A stretch of 64,000 nt of DNA, taken from assembly GCA_050485785.1 (NCBI GenBank), contig JBJHCA010000006.1, positions 1 to 64,000 on the forward strand, written 5' to 3'. Shown here one piece after another: positions 52,801-61,993 of this stretch. How positions within the stretch are numbered: the first letter of the stretch is position 1; every line of letters starts with the position of its first letter. This stretch comes from JBJHCA01 sp050485785 (GTDB taxonomy: Bacteria > Bacteroidota > Bacteroidia > Chitinophagales > Saprospiraceae). The position numbers and the translations under genes were made by a program. The notes below the pieces were generated by a model. The model had not been told where the DNA came from, did not search any database, and saw only the letters and a list, made by a program, of their open reading frames with translations.

Positions 52801-53549
52801 GGCTTGTTTTGATCAAACAGCCGGCTTTTGATGAGGCCTTTGCGGTGTAAGAAATGTTGAACGGATACCCCCAACACACCTATTCCGTAATGTATGCTCC
52901 GCCTCAGATTGATGGATGAAGCCTCGCTAAAATACCGCGTGGGGCAAGTTATTTCTGCTATATGATAACCGGCAAATATAACCTGTGCCAGCATCTGATT
53001 GTCAAACACAAAGTCATCACTGTTCTGCTCAAAAGGGATACTCTCGAGCACCTCGCGTGAAAATGCCCGGTATCCGGTGTGGTACTCTGATAGCTTATAT
53101 CCGGCAAGAATATTCTGAACCAGCGTCAGGAACCTGTTTGCGATATATTTATACACCGGCATTCCTCCTGCAAGAGCTCCCTTACCCAGGATTCTGGAAC
53201 CCAGTACTACCGGATACAAACCGCCTGCAATAATCTCGGCCATGGCAGGGATCAGCTTGGGTGTATATTGGTAATCCGGATGCAGCATGATCACAATATC
53301 TGCCTCCAGTGAAAGTGCATAGCGGTAGAGCGTTTTTTGATTCCCTCCGTAACCTTTGTTCCTTTCGTGGCTTAAAATGTGCTTAATGCCAAGTTGCCGG
53401 GCTACTTCCAGGGTACTGTCCGTGCTGAAATCGTCGCAAAGGATAAGCTCATCCACAATACCTTCGGGGATTTCCTCCACAGTTTGCGGAAGTGTCCGGG
53501 CTGCATTGTATGCAGGCATTACCACCACTACCTTCTTTCCCCTGATCAT
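52791..53549 (-). CDS. glycosyltransferase family 2, polyprenyl-phosphate type
   Basis: A 252-residue GT2 enzyme of the dolichol-phosphate mannose synthase-like group. The N-terminal PAYNAARTLPQTVEEIP block and DFSTDSTLEVARQ bind the nucleotide, and HPDYQYTPKLI replaces the usual DxD, with the acceptor segment YHTGYRAFSREVLESIPF. It probably transfers a sugar to a lipid carrier or directly to a polymer. It stands in a minus-strand cluster with a second GT2 (10 bases upstream) and a polytopic protein, together a small glycan pathway. Confidence 0.88.
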   Translation of the reverse strand: MIRGKKVVVVMPAYNAARTLPQTVEEIPEGIVDELILCDDFSTDSTLEVARQLGIKHILSHERNKGYGGNQKTLYRYALSLEADIVIMLHPDYQYTPKLIPAMAEIIAGGLYPVVLGSRILGKGALAGGMPVYKYIANRFLTLVQNILAGYKLSEYHTGYRAFSREVLESIPFEQNSDDFVFDNQMLAQVIFAGYHIAEITCPTRYFSEASSINLRRSIHYGIGVLGVSVQHFLHRKGLIKSRLFDQNKPQI

Positions 53550-53559
53550 AACTACCTGA

Positions 53560-54303
53560 CTATTTCGAAAACAGATTGTACTTCAGAATGCAGTATATGG
53601 CTCTGAACCCGTCTTTCCAGCCAATCTTTTTCCCTTCGCTGAAAGTGCGGCCATAATAAGAAATGCCTACTTCAAAAATCCGCACCTCTTTCATCCTGGC
53701 AATCTTCGCTGTAACTTCCGGTTCAAATCCAAACCGCTTCTCTTTGAATTCGATGGACTGAACGATCTCTGTGCGGAAAAGCTTATAGCAGGTTTCCATG
53801 TCGGTGAGGTTCAGATTGCTGAATACATTGGATAAGAATGTCAGGATTTTATTGCCGTAACTGTGCCAGAAAAAAAGAATCCGGTGAGGTTTACTTCCCC
53901 GATAACGCGATCCGTAAACCACATCAGCCAGATTGTTCAGAATGGGCTCCAGCAGGTCATTGTACTCTTGCGGGTCGTATTCCAGGTCTGCATCCTGTAT
54001 TATAAGGAATTCCCCGGTAGCCTCTGCAATACCCCGGTGCAATGCCGCTCCTTTTCCCTGATTGGATACCTGTTCAATCAGTCGTATACCTGCATCCGGA
54101 AACTTATTCATGAATTGACGGATGGCTTCCACCGTCAGATCCTTTGACCCGTCATCCACAATGATGATCTCCTTTTTTAGATCACCGATCAGCTTTACCC
54201 TGAGCACAGCTTCAAGGATTTCATGGATGGTATTGGCTTCGTTGTAAGCGGGAATTATAATGGAAAGCGTATCCTTTTTAAGCACTCTGCTGGTTTGATT
54301 CAT
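53560..54303 (-). CDS. glycosyltransferase family 2, DPM1-like
   Basis: A 247-residue GT2 enzyme. Blocks: IIIPAYNEANTIHEILEAVL, VDDGSKDLTVEAIRQF, the metal-binding QDADLEYDPQEY and YGSRYRGSKPHRI, then LTDMETCYKLFRTEIVQSI and FGFEPEVTAKIARM. The arrangement fits polyprenyl-phosphate mannose or glucose synthases. The polytopic gene 3 bases upstream and the paralogous GT2 10 bases downstream suggest that it charges a lipid carrier used by the membrane partner. Confidence 0.9.
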   Translation of the reverse strand: MNQTSRVLKKDTLSIIIPAYNEANTIHEILEAVLRVKLIGDLKKEIIIVDDGSKDLTVEAIRQFMNKFPDAGIRLIEQVSNQGKGAALHRGIAEATGEFLIIQDADLEYDPQEYNDLLEPILNNLADVVYGSRYRGSKPHRILFFWHSYGNKILTFLSNVFSNLNLTDMETCYKLFRTEIVQSIEFKEKRFGFEPEVTAKIARMKEVRIFEVGISYYGRTFSEGKKIGWKDGFRAIYCILKYNLFSK

Positions 54304-54306
54304 GCA

Positions 54307-55623
54307 TTATGTGTTTTTATTATCATGGGCAATAGGAGGTGACAAAAATGCCATGACCAGAATGAGGGAGGTTACCGGCAGTAACCACATCACCTTGGCT
54401 TGCAAGGTGCCATCTACGCCGTTGAGGTATGCTTCAATAAATGCATTGCCGATAAGACCGCACACCATTAAACTCGTAAACAGGCCAACTTTGCTCAAAT
54501 AGGGGTTCTTGTTAAGCATCCACACCGAAATGACCACAACGGCCAAAAGTACAAATAATCGCTCAAGCAGCCACCGGATGAAAATGATGCTTCTGAAAAC
54601 ATCGCCATAACCTTCTGACTTTACCCACTCCGGCGTGAAACTGAATATCTGCATTATCCCGTCACCCACAAACACCTTGAAATGCATCCAAAGCAGGGCA
54701 GGATGAAGAAATGAAGTTCTGAAAACATGGAGATACTCTCTTCGGGTGTCCTCATTATCAAACCCGCCTTCACGGTGAAAAGGACTCTCCGGACTGTTTC
54801 TGAACGTTGCCGATGACATTGGCAGCATTTCGCGATACTTACATAAGGCCAACTCTTTTTTGTCGCAATGTAGTTCCAGATACTTACTCATGATATTGTT
54901 CTCAGCCATTCGACCAGCAAGGTACACATGAGATGCCCCGCTTGACCTGAAACCCTGCCCCAGCATTGCATGCAGGGAAGGTAATACGATCATTACTGCC
55001 AATACCAGTCCCCAGCCAAGACCCAGGTACTTGACGGCAATAATCTCCCGTGAACTTGAAATTGCCCATACAGACAATATGATCATGAGCACCAAAAACA
55101 GGAATGCATGCCCATGTTGCATCGAACCCGACCACAGGAATACCAGCGTAACCACAATGCGGTCAAATGGTCCTTTACCGGGTGAGGGTGCTATCAGCAA
55201 CACAAAACTCAACAGGGCTATTCCCGTAAATGCATCCGGGCTCATCATGTTGATGATAAACGGGAATCCCGTTGCAAAATACAACAGCAGGCCAAACGCG
55301 ATCAGCAGACCAAGCCTGTACCGTGCCCTGACATAGTAATGCATGGCCAGCCAGATAAGCATAAGTGCAATGTAGGCCTGAAAAAATAAAGCCCCATTTG
55401 CCCAGCCTATGGCCTTAAATACACCCAGCCAAATAGAATAGGTGAGCGGATGTAAAAAGCTGGCCTGATCCTGCAGGCTTTCAAAAAAACCACGTGCATC
55501 CACTTCATAGGGCTCGCCTACCCACCACACATCAGAATAGATAAGCAGGGCAAGAAACAGACAAATGGTCCATGGAACCAAACGCGTATAAATCAACGCT
55601 AAATTCATAGGGGTAAAGTTCAC
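54307..55623 (-). CDS. polytopic membrane protein, possible GT-C type transferase
   Basis: A 438-residue protein with about ten spans and a periplasmic loop (about 230-310) containing many charged residues, including a CDKKELALCKYREM pair of cysteines. No signature motif is recognised. Its position 3 bases upstream of a lipid-sugar synthase gene fits a GT-C glycosyltransferase or flippase-like partner, which is inference. The start at 55623 (MNFTPMNLALIYTR) leaves a short cytoplasmic tail; Met6 is an alternative. Confidence 0.65.
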   Translation of the reverse strand: MNFTPMNLALIYTRLVPWTICLFLALLIYSDVWWVGEPYEVDARGFFESLQDQASFLHPLTYSIWLGVFKAIGWANGALFFQAYIALMLIWLAMHYYVRARYRLGLLIAFGLLLYFATGFPFIINMMSPDAFTGIALLSFVLLIAPSPGKGPFDRIVVTLVFLWSGSMQHGHAFLFLVLMIILSVWAISSSREIIAVKYLGLGWGLVLAVMIVLPSLHAMLGQGFRSSGASHVYLAGRMAENNIMSKYLELHCDKKELALCKYREMLPMSSATFRNSPESPFHREGGFDNEDTRREYLHVFRTSFLHPALLWMHFKVFVGDGIMQIFSFTPEWVKSEGYGDVFRSIIFIRWLLERLFVLLAVVVISVWMLNKNPYLSKVGLFTSLMVCGLIGNAFIEAYLNGVDGTLQAKVMWLLPVTSLILVMAFLSPPIAHDNKNT

Positions 55624-55739
55624 ATTTTTCCAGGACGTGTAGTTAATTTCAATCCATTTTATGCCGGAATGAAAAGCTGAATGAATTATTCAGGGGTGTA
55701 CACTGGCGATGTACCGGAATTTATGCTACATTCGCATAC

Positions 55740-56228
55740 ATGAAACACGTGTTGGGACTTACTGTGCCTGAACTGGTACTTAGCCCTGAAAAACTCAGGG
55801 AATGGCAAATGACCTTGCGTCTTCTTAAACGAACTACAAGGGAACTGGAACGTGGTTCGGATGCTTCCGTTATTTACCTGGTAACGATGAATCACGAAAT
55901 ATCGGAAATGCTGGAAAGTTTTACGCTCAAAGAAGGCATCAACGAATATGTAGAGCTCTACTTCATTATTCCCGATTATTCCGACTACCAGGCTGCCATG
56001 CAGGTTGTTCCACTGAAACCTCAAAATTTTGGCAGTATGCTGGCCTTATCCGAGGAAGAATTTCAAAAAATTCCTGCTGAACGGATCAACCGGTTTTGCA
56101 GCCTTGTGGGTAAGCGGTGCCTCAAACGAGAATGCAGCCGACTGGAACAAGGCGTTACCGAAGTAACCGACATGTATGAATTGCCGGCCGGTATAGACTG
56201 GGACTATTACGGCTTTATTGAAGATTAA
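55740..56228 (+). CDS. protein of unknown function upstream of a phosphoesterase
   Basis: A 162-residue soluble protein, unknown family. The sequence is mixed helix and strand (ELVLSPEKLREWQMTLRLLKRTTRELERG, VELYFIIPDYSDYQAAMQVVP) and ends in the acidic GIDWDYYGFIED. The region 90-130 has two cysteines in GKRCLKRECSRL. It overlaps the following phosphoesterase reading frame by 11 bases if that gene starts at 56218. TACATTCG 10-17 bases before the ATG is a near -7 box. Confidence 0.6.
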   Translation: MKHVLGLTVPELVLSPEKLREWQMTLRLLKRTTRELERGSDASVIYLVTMNHEISEMLESFTLKEGINEYVELYFIIPDYSDYQAAMQVVPLKPQNFGSMLALSEEEFQKIPAERINRFCSLVGKRCLKRECSRLEQGVTEVTDMYELPAGIDWDYYGFIED

Positions 56229-56976
56229 CCCCCTAAATCCGGCAGCTTTGAAGATCATACAGATTTCGGATATGCACCTCTGCAACAATCCTGCTGACCG
56301 GCCTCATGGTATAGATGTATGGAAAAACTTTACGCTTGCCCTGCAAAAAGCGGCACAATATAAACCCGATTTGATCATGCTCACCGGTGACCTGTGCCTC
56401 GACACCGGAGAAGTGAGCATATATGAAAGGATCAGGGATTTGATGAGTAGTTTCAACATTCCCTGGTATGCTTTGCCGGGTAATCATGACAATGCTGAGA
56501 TGATGGAAGCCGTTTTGGGCACCCGTCATTGCCGGAGGCAGTATTATCTGACAGCACTGACCGAGGGTTATGTAGCACTCATTCTCAATTCGGGCGACAG
56601 TGTTTTATCCGCGGCCGATGTTTCCCGAATCCACAAAAAGTTATCAGATATCAAGAAAAAGATCCTGGTTTTTATTCACCACCCCATTATCAGTGCTCCC
56701 GTTCCTTACATGGAAAGGAATTACATTCTGAAAGACCGGGATCTGATAGCCCATGTGCTGATGGCACACCCTGAGGATGTTATGATTTTCTGTGGTCACT
56801 ATCATGTAAATATTTGTACACGCTTAGGCAACATTACCCAGTGGATTGCACCAGCTACTTACTTTCAGATAGATCCGGAGTTTGATCACTTCGAAACAGA
56901 TCACCGCCCGCCGGGATTTCGGGAGATTATTCTGGATGGGGACATGCTCCACACCAGGGTTGTACTGATCAGCTAA
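56218..56976 (+). CDS. calcineurin-like metallophosphoesterase, CpdA-like
   Basis: A 252-residue phosphodiesterase with the five metal-binding blocks of the family: QISDMHL, LTGDL, PGNHDN, FIHHP and GHYH. The set is complete. The order and spacing match CpdA (3',5'-cyclic AMP phosphodiesterase) and related enzymes, but the substrate cannot be read from sequence. Two TTG codons are possible starts: 56218 (overlapping the upstream gene) and 56248, which begins right at the first beta strand (LKIIQISDMHL). It ends 169 bases before clpB. Confidence 0.82.
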   Translation: MKINPLNPAALKIIQISDMHLCNNPADRPHGIDVWKNFTLALQKAAQYKPDLIMLTGDLCLDTGEVSIYERIRDLMSSFNIPWYALPGNHDNAEMMEAVLGTRHCRRQYYLTALTEGYVALILNSGDSVLSAADVSRIHKKLSDIKKKILVFIHHPIISAPVPYMERNYILKDRDLIAHVLMAHPEDVMIFCGHYHVNICTRLGNITQWIAPATYFQIDPEFDHFETDHRPPGFREIILDGDMLHTRVVLIS

Positions 56977-57145
56977 ACGTGTTTTGTACATGGATTACCG
57001 GCAGGTCAGGTAAAATTTGAAGCAAACATGGCATTTTGTCTGCCTTTTTCCGGCGAATTGCGCCATTTTGGCGGGAGCTCTGCAATGGTTTACCATTTGA
57101 TGAAAGAGTGTAAACAGGTACAAAAACCCGAATAAATTTTAATTT

Positions 57146-59770
57146 ATGCAATACGATAATTTTACCGTCCGCTCCCAGGAAGCCATTCTGCGTGCGCAAC
57201 AGCTGGCAGGTGGCATGGACCAGCAGAGTGTGGATACATCACATTTGCTCAGGGGGATCATGGAGCAGGATGAAAACGTGAGTAACTTCCTGTTCAATCA
57301 TGCAGGTATTAGTATAGTCAAGCTCAAAGAAGGTATCAATGAGTTGATCAAGGCTATTCCCCGCGTTTCAGGATCCGATAAGCAATACCTGACCCATGAT
57401 GCCAACCAGGCATTGAGCAGAGCCAAAAATGCACTGAAAGATTTTGGTGATGAATACATCTCTGTTGAATTGATGATATACGGAATCCTGACCGGCAAGG
57501 ACAAGACTTCAAAGCTGCTCAGAGATTTGGGACTGACTGAATCCAAATTGAAAACAGCCATTGCAGAGCTGAGGAAGGGTGCAAAAGTGACCGATCAGCA
57601 CGCTGAAAATCAATACAACGCACTAAAGAAATACGCCATCAATCTGAATGAACGTGCAGAATCGGGAAAACTTGACCCAATCATCGGGAGGGATGATGAG
57701 ATCAGAAGGGTGCTGCACATACTGAGCCGGCGTAAAAAGAATAACCCCATACTTCTGGGCGATGCCGGTGTCGGAAAAACGGCCATAGTGGAAGGTATTG
57801 CCTGGCGCATTGTGAATCATGACGTGCCCGAAAACCTGCTCAGCAAAAACATCTATACGCTGGATCTGGCTGCCCTGGTTGCCGGCGCTAAATACAAAGG
57901 CGAGTTTGAGGAAAGGCTCAAGGCCGTGATCAAGGAGGTAAGCAGTTCGGATGATATCATTTTGTTTATTGACGAAATTCACACTCTTATCGGGGCCGGA
58001 GGCGGGGGCGGATCCATGGATGCCGCAAACATCCTGAAACCTGCACTGGCACGCGGTGAAATAAGAACCATTGGTGCTACCACCCTGGATGAATACCAGA
58101 AGTACTTTGAAAAGGACAAAGCATTGGTTCGGCGATTCCAGACTGTACACATCGATGAGCCCAGCGTGGAAGATACGGTCTCCATTTTGCGCGGGTTGCA
58201 GGAAAAATACGAGGTCTACCACAAGATTGAGATCCTGGATGAAGCATTGATTGCCGCGGCGGAACTCAGCCACAGGTATATTGCCGATCGCTTTTTACCC
58301 GATAAGGCCATCGACCTGATTGATGAAGCTGCAGCCAGGTTGCGTCTCGAACTGGACTCGGTGCCGGAAGAAGTTGATGAATTAGACCGTCGCAAAAGAC
58401 AGCTTGAAATTGAACGCGAGTACATAAAGCGCGAAAAAAACGAAAAACAGCTGGCTGTGCTCAATGAACAGATTGCCAATCTTAATGAGCAACTCAATGA
58501 TCTGAAAGCCCGCTGGCAAAATGAAAAGGAAATTGTAGAAGCTATTCAGGCCTGTAAGCAGCGTATCGAAGAATATGAAATGCAGGCTGCCAAAGCAGAA
58601 CGCGAGAGTGATTATGAACTGGTAGCCAGGCTGCGGTACGGAAAAATGAAAGAAGAGGAGGCCAAGCTCATGGCTGCCGAAGAGCAACTCAAAGGACTTA
58701 GCGAATCAAGCAGGCTCACCAAGGAAGAAGTAACTGCCACGGATATTGCTGAAGTGGTGGCACGGTGGACCGGGATCCCGGTGAGCAAAATGCTGCAAAG
58801 CGAACGGGAAAAACTGCTGTCTCTTGAAGAAGAACTCGGCAAAAGGCTGATAGGCCAACACGAAGCAGTAGCGGCAATTTCTGATGCTATACGCAGAAGC
58901 AGAGCAGGACTTCAAGATCCAAAAAGGCCGATTGGTTCATTTATTTTTCTTGGCCCTACAGGCGTAGGAAAAACTGAACTGGGAAAGGCCCTGGCTGAAA
59001 TCCTGTTTAATGATGAGAATGCCATTATCCGCATAGACATGAGTGAATACCAGGAAAGGCATGCTGTATCGCGGCTGGTTGGTGCTCCTCCGGGATATGT
59101 GGGGTACGACGAAGGTGGGCAGCTTACTGAAGCTGTAAGGCGTAAGCCGTATTCCATCATTTTGCTGGACGAGATCGAAAAAGCCCACCCTGATACGTTT
59201 AATGTCCTGCTTCAGGTGCTGGACGATGGCCGGCTTACCGACAACAAAGGCAGGGTAGCTAATTTCAGGAATACCATCATTATCATGACTTCCAATATGG
59301 GTGCTGATGTGATCCTAGAAAACTTTGAAGATCTTGATGCCCTGGGTGAAAAGCATCGCACTGAAATTCTTGAAACCACTAAACTGGAGGTTTTTAATAT
59401 GCTAAAAGAGCACATGCGGCCTGAGTTTCTCAACCGGATAGATGAGCGCATAATGTTTTTGCCGCTTACACGGGATGAAATCGCCCGCATACTTGATCTC
59501 CAGGTTCAGGGAATCAACGCCAAGCTCAAACGGCAGGAACTTACCATGGAACTTTCTGATTCAGCGCGCAATTTGCTAGCAGACCTTGGATATGATCCTC
59601 AATACGGTGCCCGGCCCATGAAGAGAGTTCTTCAAAAAGAAGTTGTCAATCAGATTTCGAGAAAAATTCTCGAAGGGGAGTTTATTGCCGGTACACATAT
59701 TTTGGTCGATGTCGATCAGTCAGCAGGCAAACTGACTTTTACTGCTGCTGAACAGCCCGTGCAGAATTAA
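57146..59770 (+). CDS. clpB: ATP-dependent disaggregase ClpB
   Basis: A hexameric AAA+ chaperone that rescues aggregated proteins with DnaK. The 874-residue protein contains a Clp N-terminal double repeat (1-150), AAA1 with Walker A GDAGVGKT (205-212), the M-domain coiled coil (about 400-540), AAA2 with Walker A GPTGVGKT (603-610) and a C-terminal D2-small domain. Pore-loop KYKGEFEERLK and GYVGYDEGGQLTEAVRR are visible. No ClpP-binding loop is expected. No CIRCE or other heat-shock operator was found upstream. Confidence 0.97.
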   Translation: MQYDNFTVRSQEAILRAQQLAGGMDQQSVDTSHLLRGIMEQDENVSNFLFNHAGISIVKLKEGINELIKAIPRVSGSDKQYLTHDANQALSRAKNALKDFGDEYISVELMIYGILTGKDKTSKLLRDLGLTESKLKTAIAELRKGAKVTDQHAENQYNALKKYAINLNERAESGKLDPIIGRDDEIRRVLHILSRRKKNNPILLGDAGVGKTAIVEGIAWRIVNHDVPENLLSKNIYTLDLAALVAGAKYKGEFEERLKAVIKEVSSSDDIILFIDEIHTLIGAGGGGGSMDAANILKPALARGEIRTIGATTLDEYQKYFEKDKALVRRFQTVHIDEPSVEDTVSILRGLQEKYEVYHKIEILDEALIAAAELSHRYIADRFLPDKAIDLIDEAAARLRLELDSVPEEVDELDRRKRQLEIEREYIKREKNEKQLAVLNEQIANLNEQLNDLKARWQNEKEIVEAIQACKQRIEEYEMQAAKAERESDYELVARLRYGKMKEEEAKLMAAEEQLKGLSESSRLTKEEVTATDIAEVVARWTGIPVSKMLQSEREKLLSLEEELGKRLIGQHEAVAAISDAIRRSRAGLQDPKRPIGSFIFLGPTGVGKTELGKALAEILFNDENAIIRIDMSEYQERHAVSRLVGAPPGYVGYDEGGQLTEAVRRKPYSIILLDEIEKAHPDTFNVLLQVLDDGRLTDNKGRVANFRNTIIIMTSNMGADVILENFEDLDALGEKHRTEILETTKLEVFNMLKEHMRPEFLNRIDERIMFLPLTRDEIARILDLQVQGINAKLKRQELTMELSDSARNLLADLGYDPQYGARPMKRVLQKEVVNQISRKILEGEFIAGTHILVDVDQSAGKLTFTAAEQPVQN

Positions 59771-59776
59771 TGCCGG

Positions 59777-59814
59777 ATAAAGAGCCCTGACTTCAAAACC
59801 CAGAGCTCTTTTAT
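59777..59814 (+). terminator. rho-independent terminator after clpB
   Basis: ATAAAGAGC (59777-59785) pairs with GCTCTTTTAT (59805-59814) over a 19-base loop, 7-9 bp stem, ending in a short T-rich tail. It is moderate in strength and could act on both strands (clpB and the convergent MscS gene). Confidence 0.55.
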
Positions 59815-59832
59815 TGTAGTATCGTAAGTTGA

Positions 59833-60660
59833 TCACTTGTGTTCAGAAGTTTCGTCTGCCGCCGCCATATTGATTTCCATAGTCGGGAAAGGAATGCTGA
59901 TGTTGTTTTCGTCAAATTTGCGCTTGATCCCTTCGGTGAGGTACTCAAATGTGCTCCAATAGTCCGGCGTATTGACCCATACCCTTAAGGCAAAATTGAT
60001 TGAGCTGTCGTCAAGGGCAGTCAGAAAAACTATGTGCTTTTCGTCTTCGAGCTTATTCGGGCACTCGTCTACCAGTTGGTGAAGTACCTGTCTCACTTTG
60101 ACAAGGTCATCGTGATAGCTGCATGATGCTACCACATCCACTCTTCGTTTGGGCTTCTTGTTCACATTCACAATGGCTGCATTACTCAGTTGCCCGTTGG
60201 GTATGATGATTTCCTGATTGTCTGTGGTTCTCATGATCGTGTAAAAAATCTGAATTTCTTCAACAATACCGGTATGATTAGGCGTCTTGATGAAATCACC
60301 TACTTTAAATGGCTTGAACATTATTATCAGCACTCCACCGGCAAAATTAGACAACGAACCCTGAAGTGCCAGTCCGATGGCAAGACCTGCTGCACCCAAT
60401 ATAGCTGCAAATGATGTAGTGTTAATTCCCAGTGTAGAAATAGCCGTAATCACTACAAGTATTTTCAGAACAATACTGATCAGCGTAGCGATAAACCTTT
60501 TTACCGTTGGCTCTACCGGCCCCTTAAACAGCGCTCTTTTTATGATTCGCGTCACCAGCCCTGCCAGATAGAAACCCGCTACCAAAATCACCAGCGCTAT
60601 CAGTACTTGCCAGCCAAACCTCAAAATCATATCCAGATTCTCACTCAAAAAATCATCCAT
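59833..60660 (-). CDS. MscS family mechanosensitive channel, short type
   Basis: A 275-residue channel, the size of classic E. coli MscS. Three spans (about 10-100) end in the pore helix GINTTSFAAILGAAGLAIGLALQGSLSNFAGGVLIIMFKPF. The beta domain includes GDFIKTPNHTGIVEEIQIFYTIMRTTDNQEIIIPN. It differs from the longer homologue at 18963, so the window encodes two distinct channels. It is convergent with clpB. Confidence 0.95.
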   Translation of the reverse strand: MDDFLSENLDMILRFGWQVLIALVILVAGFYLAGLVTRIIKRALFKGPVEPTVKRFIATLISIVLKILVVITAISTLGINTTSFAAILGAAGLAIGLALQGSLSNFAGGVLIIMFKPFKVGDFIKTPNHTGIVEEIQIFYTIMRTTDNQEIIIPNGQLSNAAIVNVNKKPKRRVDVVASCSYHDDLVKVRQVLHQLVDECPNKLEDEKHIVFLTALDDSSINFALRVWVNTPDYWSTFEYLTEGIKRKFDENNISIPFPTMEINMAAADETSEHK

Positions 60661-60767
60661 AGTTGTGTGCAGTATTTTAGTTCCTCCCTCTACTAAAAAC
60701 TTTCACCGCTTATTGTTGAAACCCAATCCCATTTTTTATTCCTCAATTCTTAAAACTTACACATACC

Positions 60768-60930
60768 ACCCCTCTACGTCCAACCCTCTACGTCCATTGT
60801 CCATTGTCCATTGAATAGTCCACCCATCTACGTCCTTTGCGTCTTTGCGTGATACAAATCCGCCCCTCTACGTCCATTGTTAATTGTTACATTGTTAATT
60901 GTAAATTGTCCAATGTCTGTTGTCAATTCC
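60768..60930 (-). repeat. Heptad-type intergenic repeat, copy 4 (inverted)
   Basis: Read on the minus strand: units of CAATTTA, CAATTAA, CAATGTAA and CAATTAA, GGACGTAGAGGGG, then ACGCAAAGACGCAAAG-like words and a second GGACGTAGAGGG. It fills most of the 328-bp gap 60661-60988 between the short MscS gene and the nucleotidyltransferase operon. TATCTTTA (60938-60945) just after it is a near -7 box. Confidence 0.7.
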
Positions 60931-60988
60931 CATTCCCTATCTTTACCCCTTTATTTCATAAGCATTAGTTCATAAACAGCCAATCTGC

Positions 60989-61993
60989 ATGAAACTCATC
61001 ATACCCATGGCCGGCCGCGGATCCAGATTAAGACCCCATACGCTTACTGTGCCCAAACCGCTTATTCCGTTCTCAGGAAAACCTATGGTACAGCGCATGG
61101 CCGAAGACCTGGCCACCGGAACTGCACAAAAGTTTGAAGAAATTTCCTTTGTCATCGGTGATTTTGGTGAAGAAGCAGAAAAAATGTTATCCCAAATAGG
61201 AGAAAACATCGATACCCCGGTAAGAATCTATTACCAGAAAGAACCCCTCGGAACAGCTCATGCCATACACTGTGCTGCAGACTCCCTTAATGGCCCGGTA
61301 ATGGTGGCTTTTGCAGATACTTTGTTCAGGGGAGCATTCCATGTTGATGACCGGGACGAGGGAATAATCTGGGCAAAACGCGTTGACAACCCTTCTGCTT
61401 ACGGGGTTTTGAAGCTCGACGGACACGGCATGATCAGCGGTTTTGTGGAAAAACCGGAAAACTTTGTTTCTGACCTGGCCATTGTGGGTATTTACTACTT
61501 CAAACACGGAGAAACCCTCAAAAAAGAAATCGAATACCTGCTCAACAACGACATTCGCGAAAAAGGCGAATTTCAGCTCACCAACGCGCTGGATCGCATG
61601 CGCCAAAACGGTACATCTTTCAGGCCCGGCACCATAGAGGCTTGGCTCGACTGCGGCAATAAAGACGCCTTGATTGCTGCCAACCGGGATGTGTTGGAAC
61701 ATGCTGACCCCGAACCGCTTCAAAGCCGCATTGCCACTATCACCGAAAGTGTGATCATAGAGCCGTGCTATATTGGTAACGGTGCACGAATTGAGCAATC
61801 CGTTATCGGCCCGTTTGTTTCAGTGGGTGAAAATACCACGATTAAAAAATCCATCGTTTCCAACAGTATTATCCAGCAGGATGTTATGTTACATCATGTG
61901 CATTGCTCCAATAGCATGATCGGGCGATTTGCAAGCTGTAAAGGAACCCCGAAGAACTGGAGCATCGGAGATTATACAAAACTGGAAGAATGA
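60989..61993 (+). CDS. sugar-1-phosphate nucleotidyltransferase
   Basis: A 334-residue enzyme that joins NTP and a sugar-1-phosphate to NDP-sugar plus pyrophosphate. The N-terminal site MAGRGSRLRPHT with VPKPLIPFSGKP binds the nucleotide; later come EPLGTAHAI, the metal site FADTLF and FVEKPENF. From about 235 a left-handed beta-helix-like repeat (ATITESVIIEPCYIGNGARIEQSVIGPFVSVGENTTIKKSIV) continues to the end. Sugar (glucose or mannose) is undetermined. It heads an operon with the TPR gene overlapping by 4 bases. Confidence 0.92.
   Translation: MKLIIPMAGRGSRLRPHTLTVPKPLIPFSGKPMVQRMAEDLATGTAQKFEEISFVIGDFGEEAEKMLSQIGENIDTPVRIYYQKEPLGTAHAIHCAADSLNGPVMVAFADTLFRGAFHVDDRDEGIIWAKRVDNPSAYGVLKLDGHGMISGFVEKPENFVSDLAIVGIYYFKHGETLKKEIEYLLNNDIREKGEFQLTNALDRMRQNGTSFRPGTIEAWLDCGNKDALIAANRDVLEHADPEPLQSRIATITESVIIEPCYIGNGARIEQSVIGPFVSVGENTTIKKSIVSNSIIQQDVMLHHVHCSNSMIGRFASCKGTPKNWSIGDYTKLEE

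Noticed and set aside
57000..57145. Heat-shock operator (CIRCE) upstream of clpB
   Set aside because: I searched the 169-base gap for the inverted repeat TTAGCACTC-N9-GAGTGCTAA or a similar form and saw none.
59833..60660. The two MscS channels as a duplication
   Set aside because: The proteins differ in length (275 and 445 residues) and membrane layout, so they are distinct subfamilies and not a recent copy.
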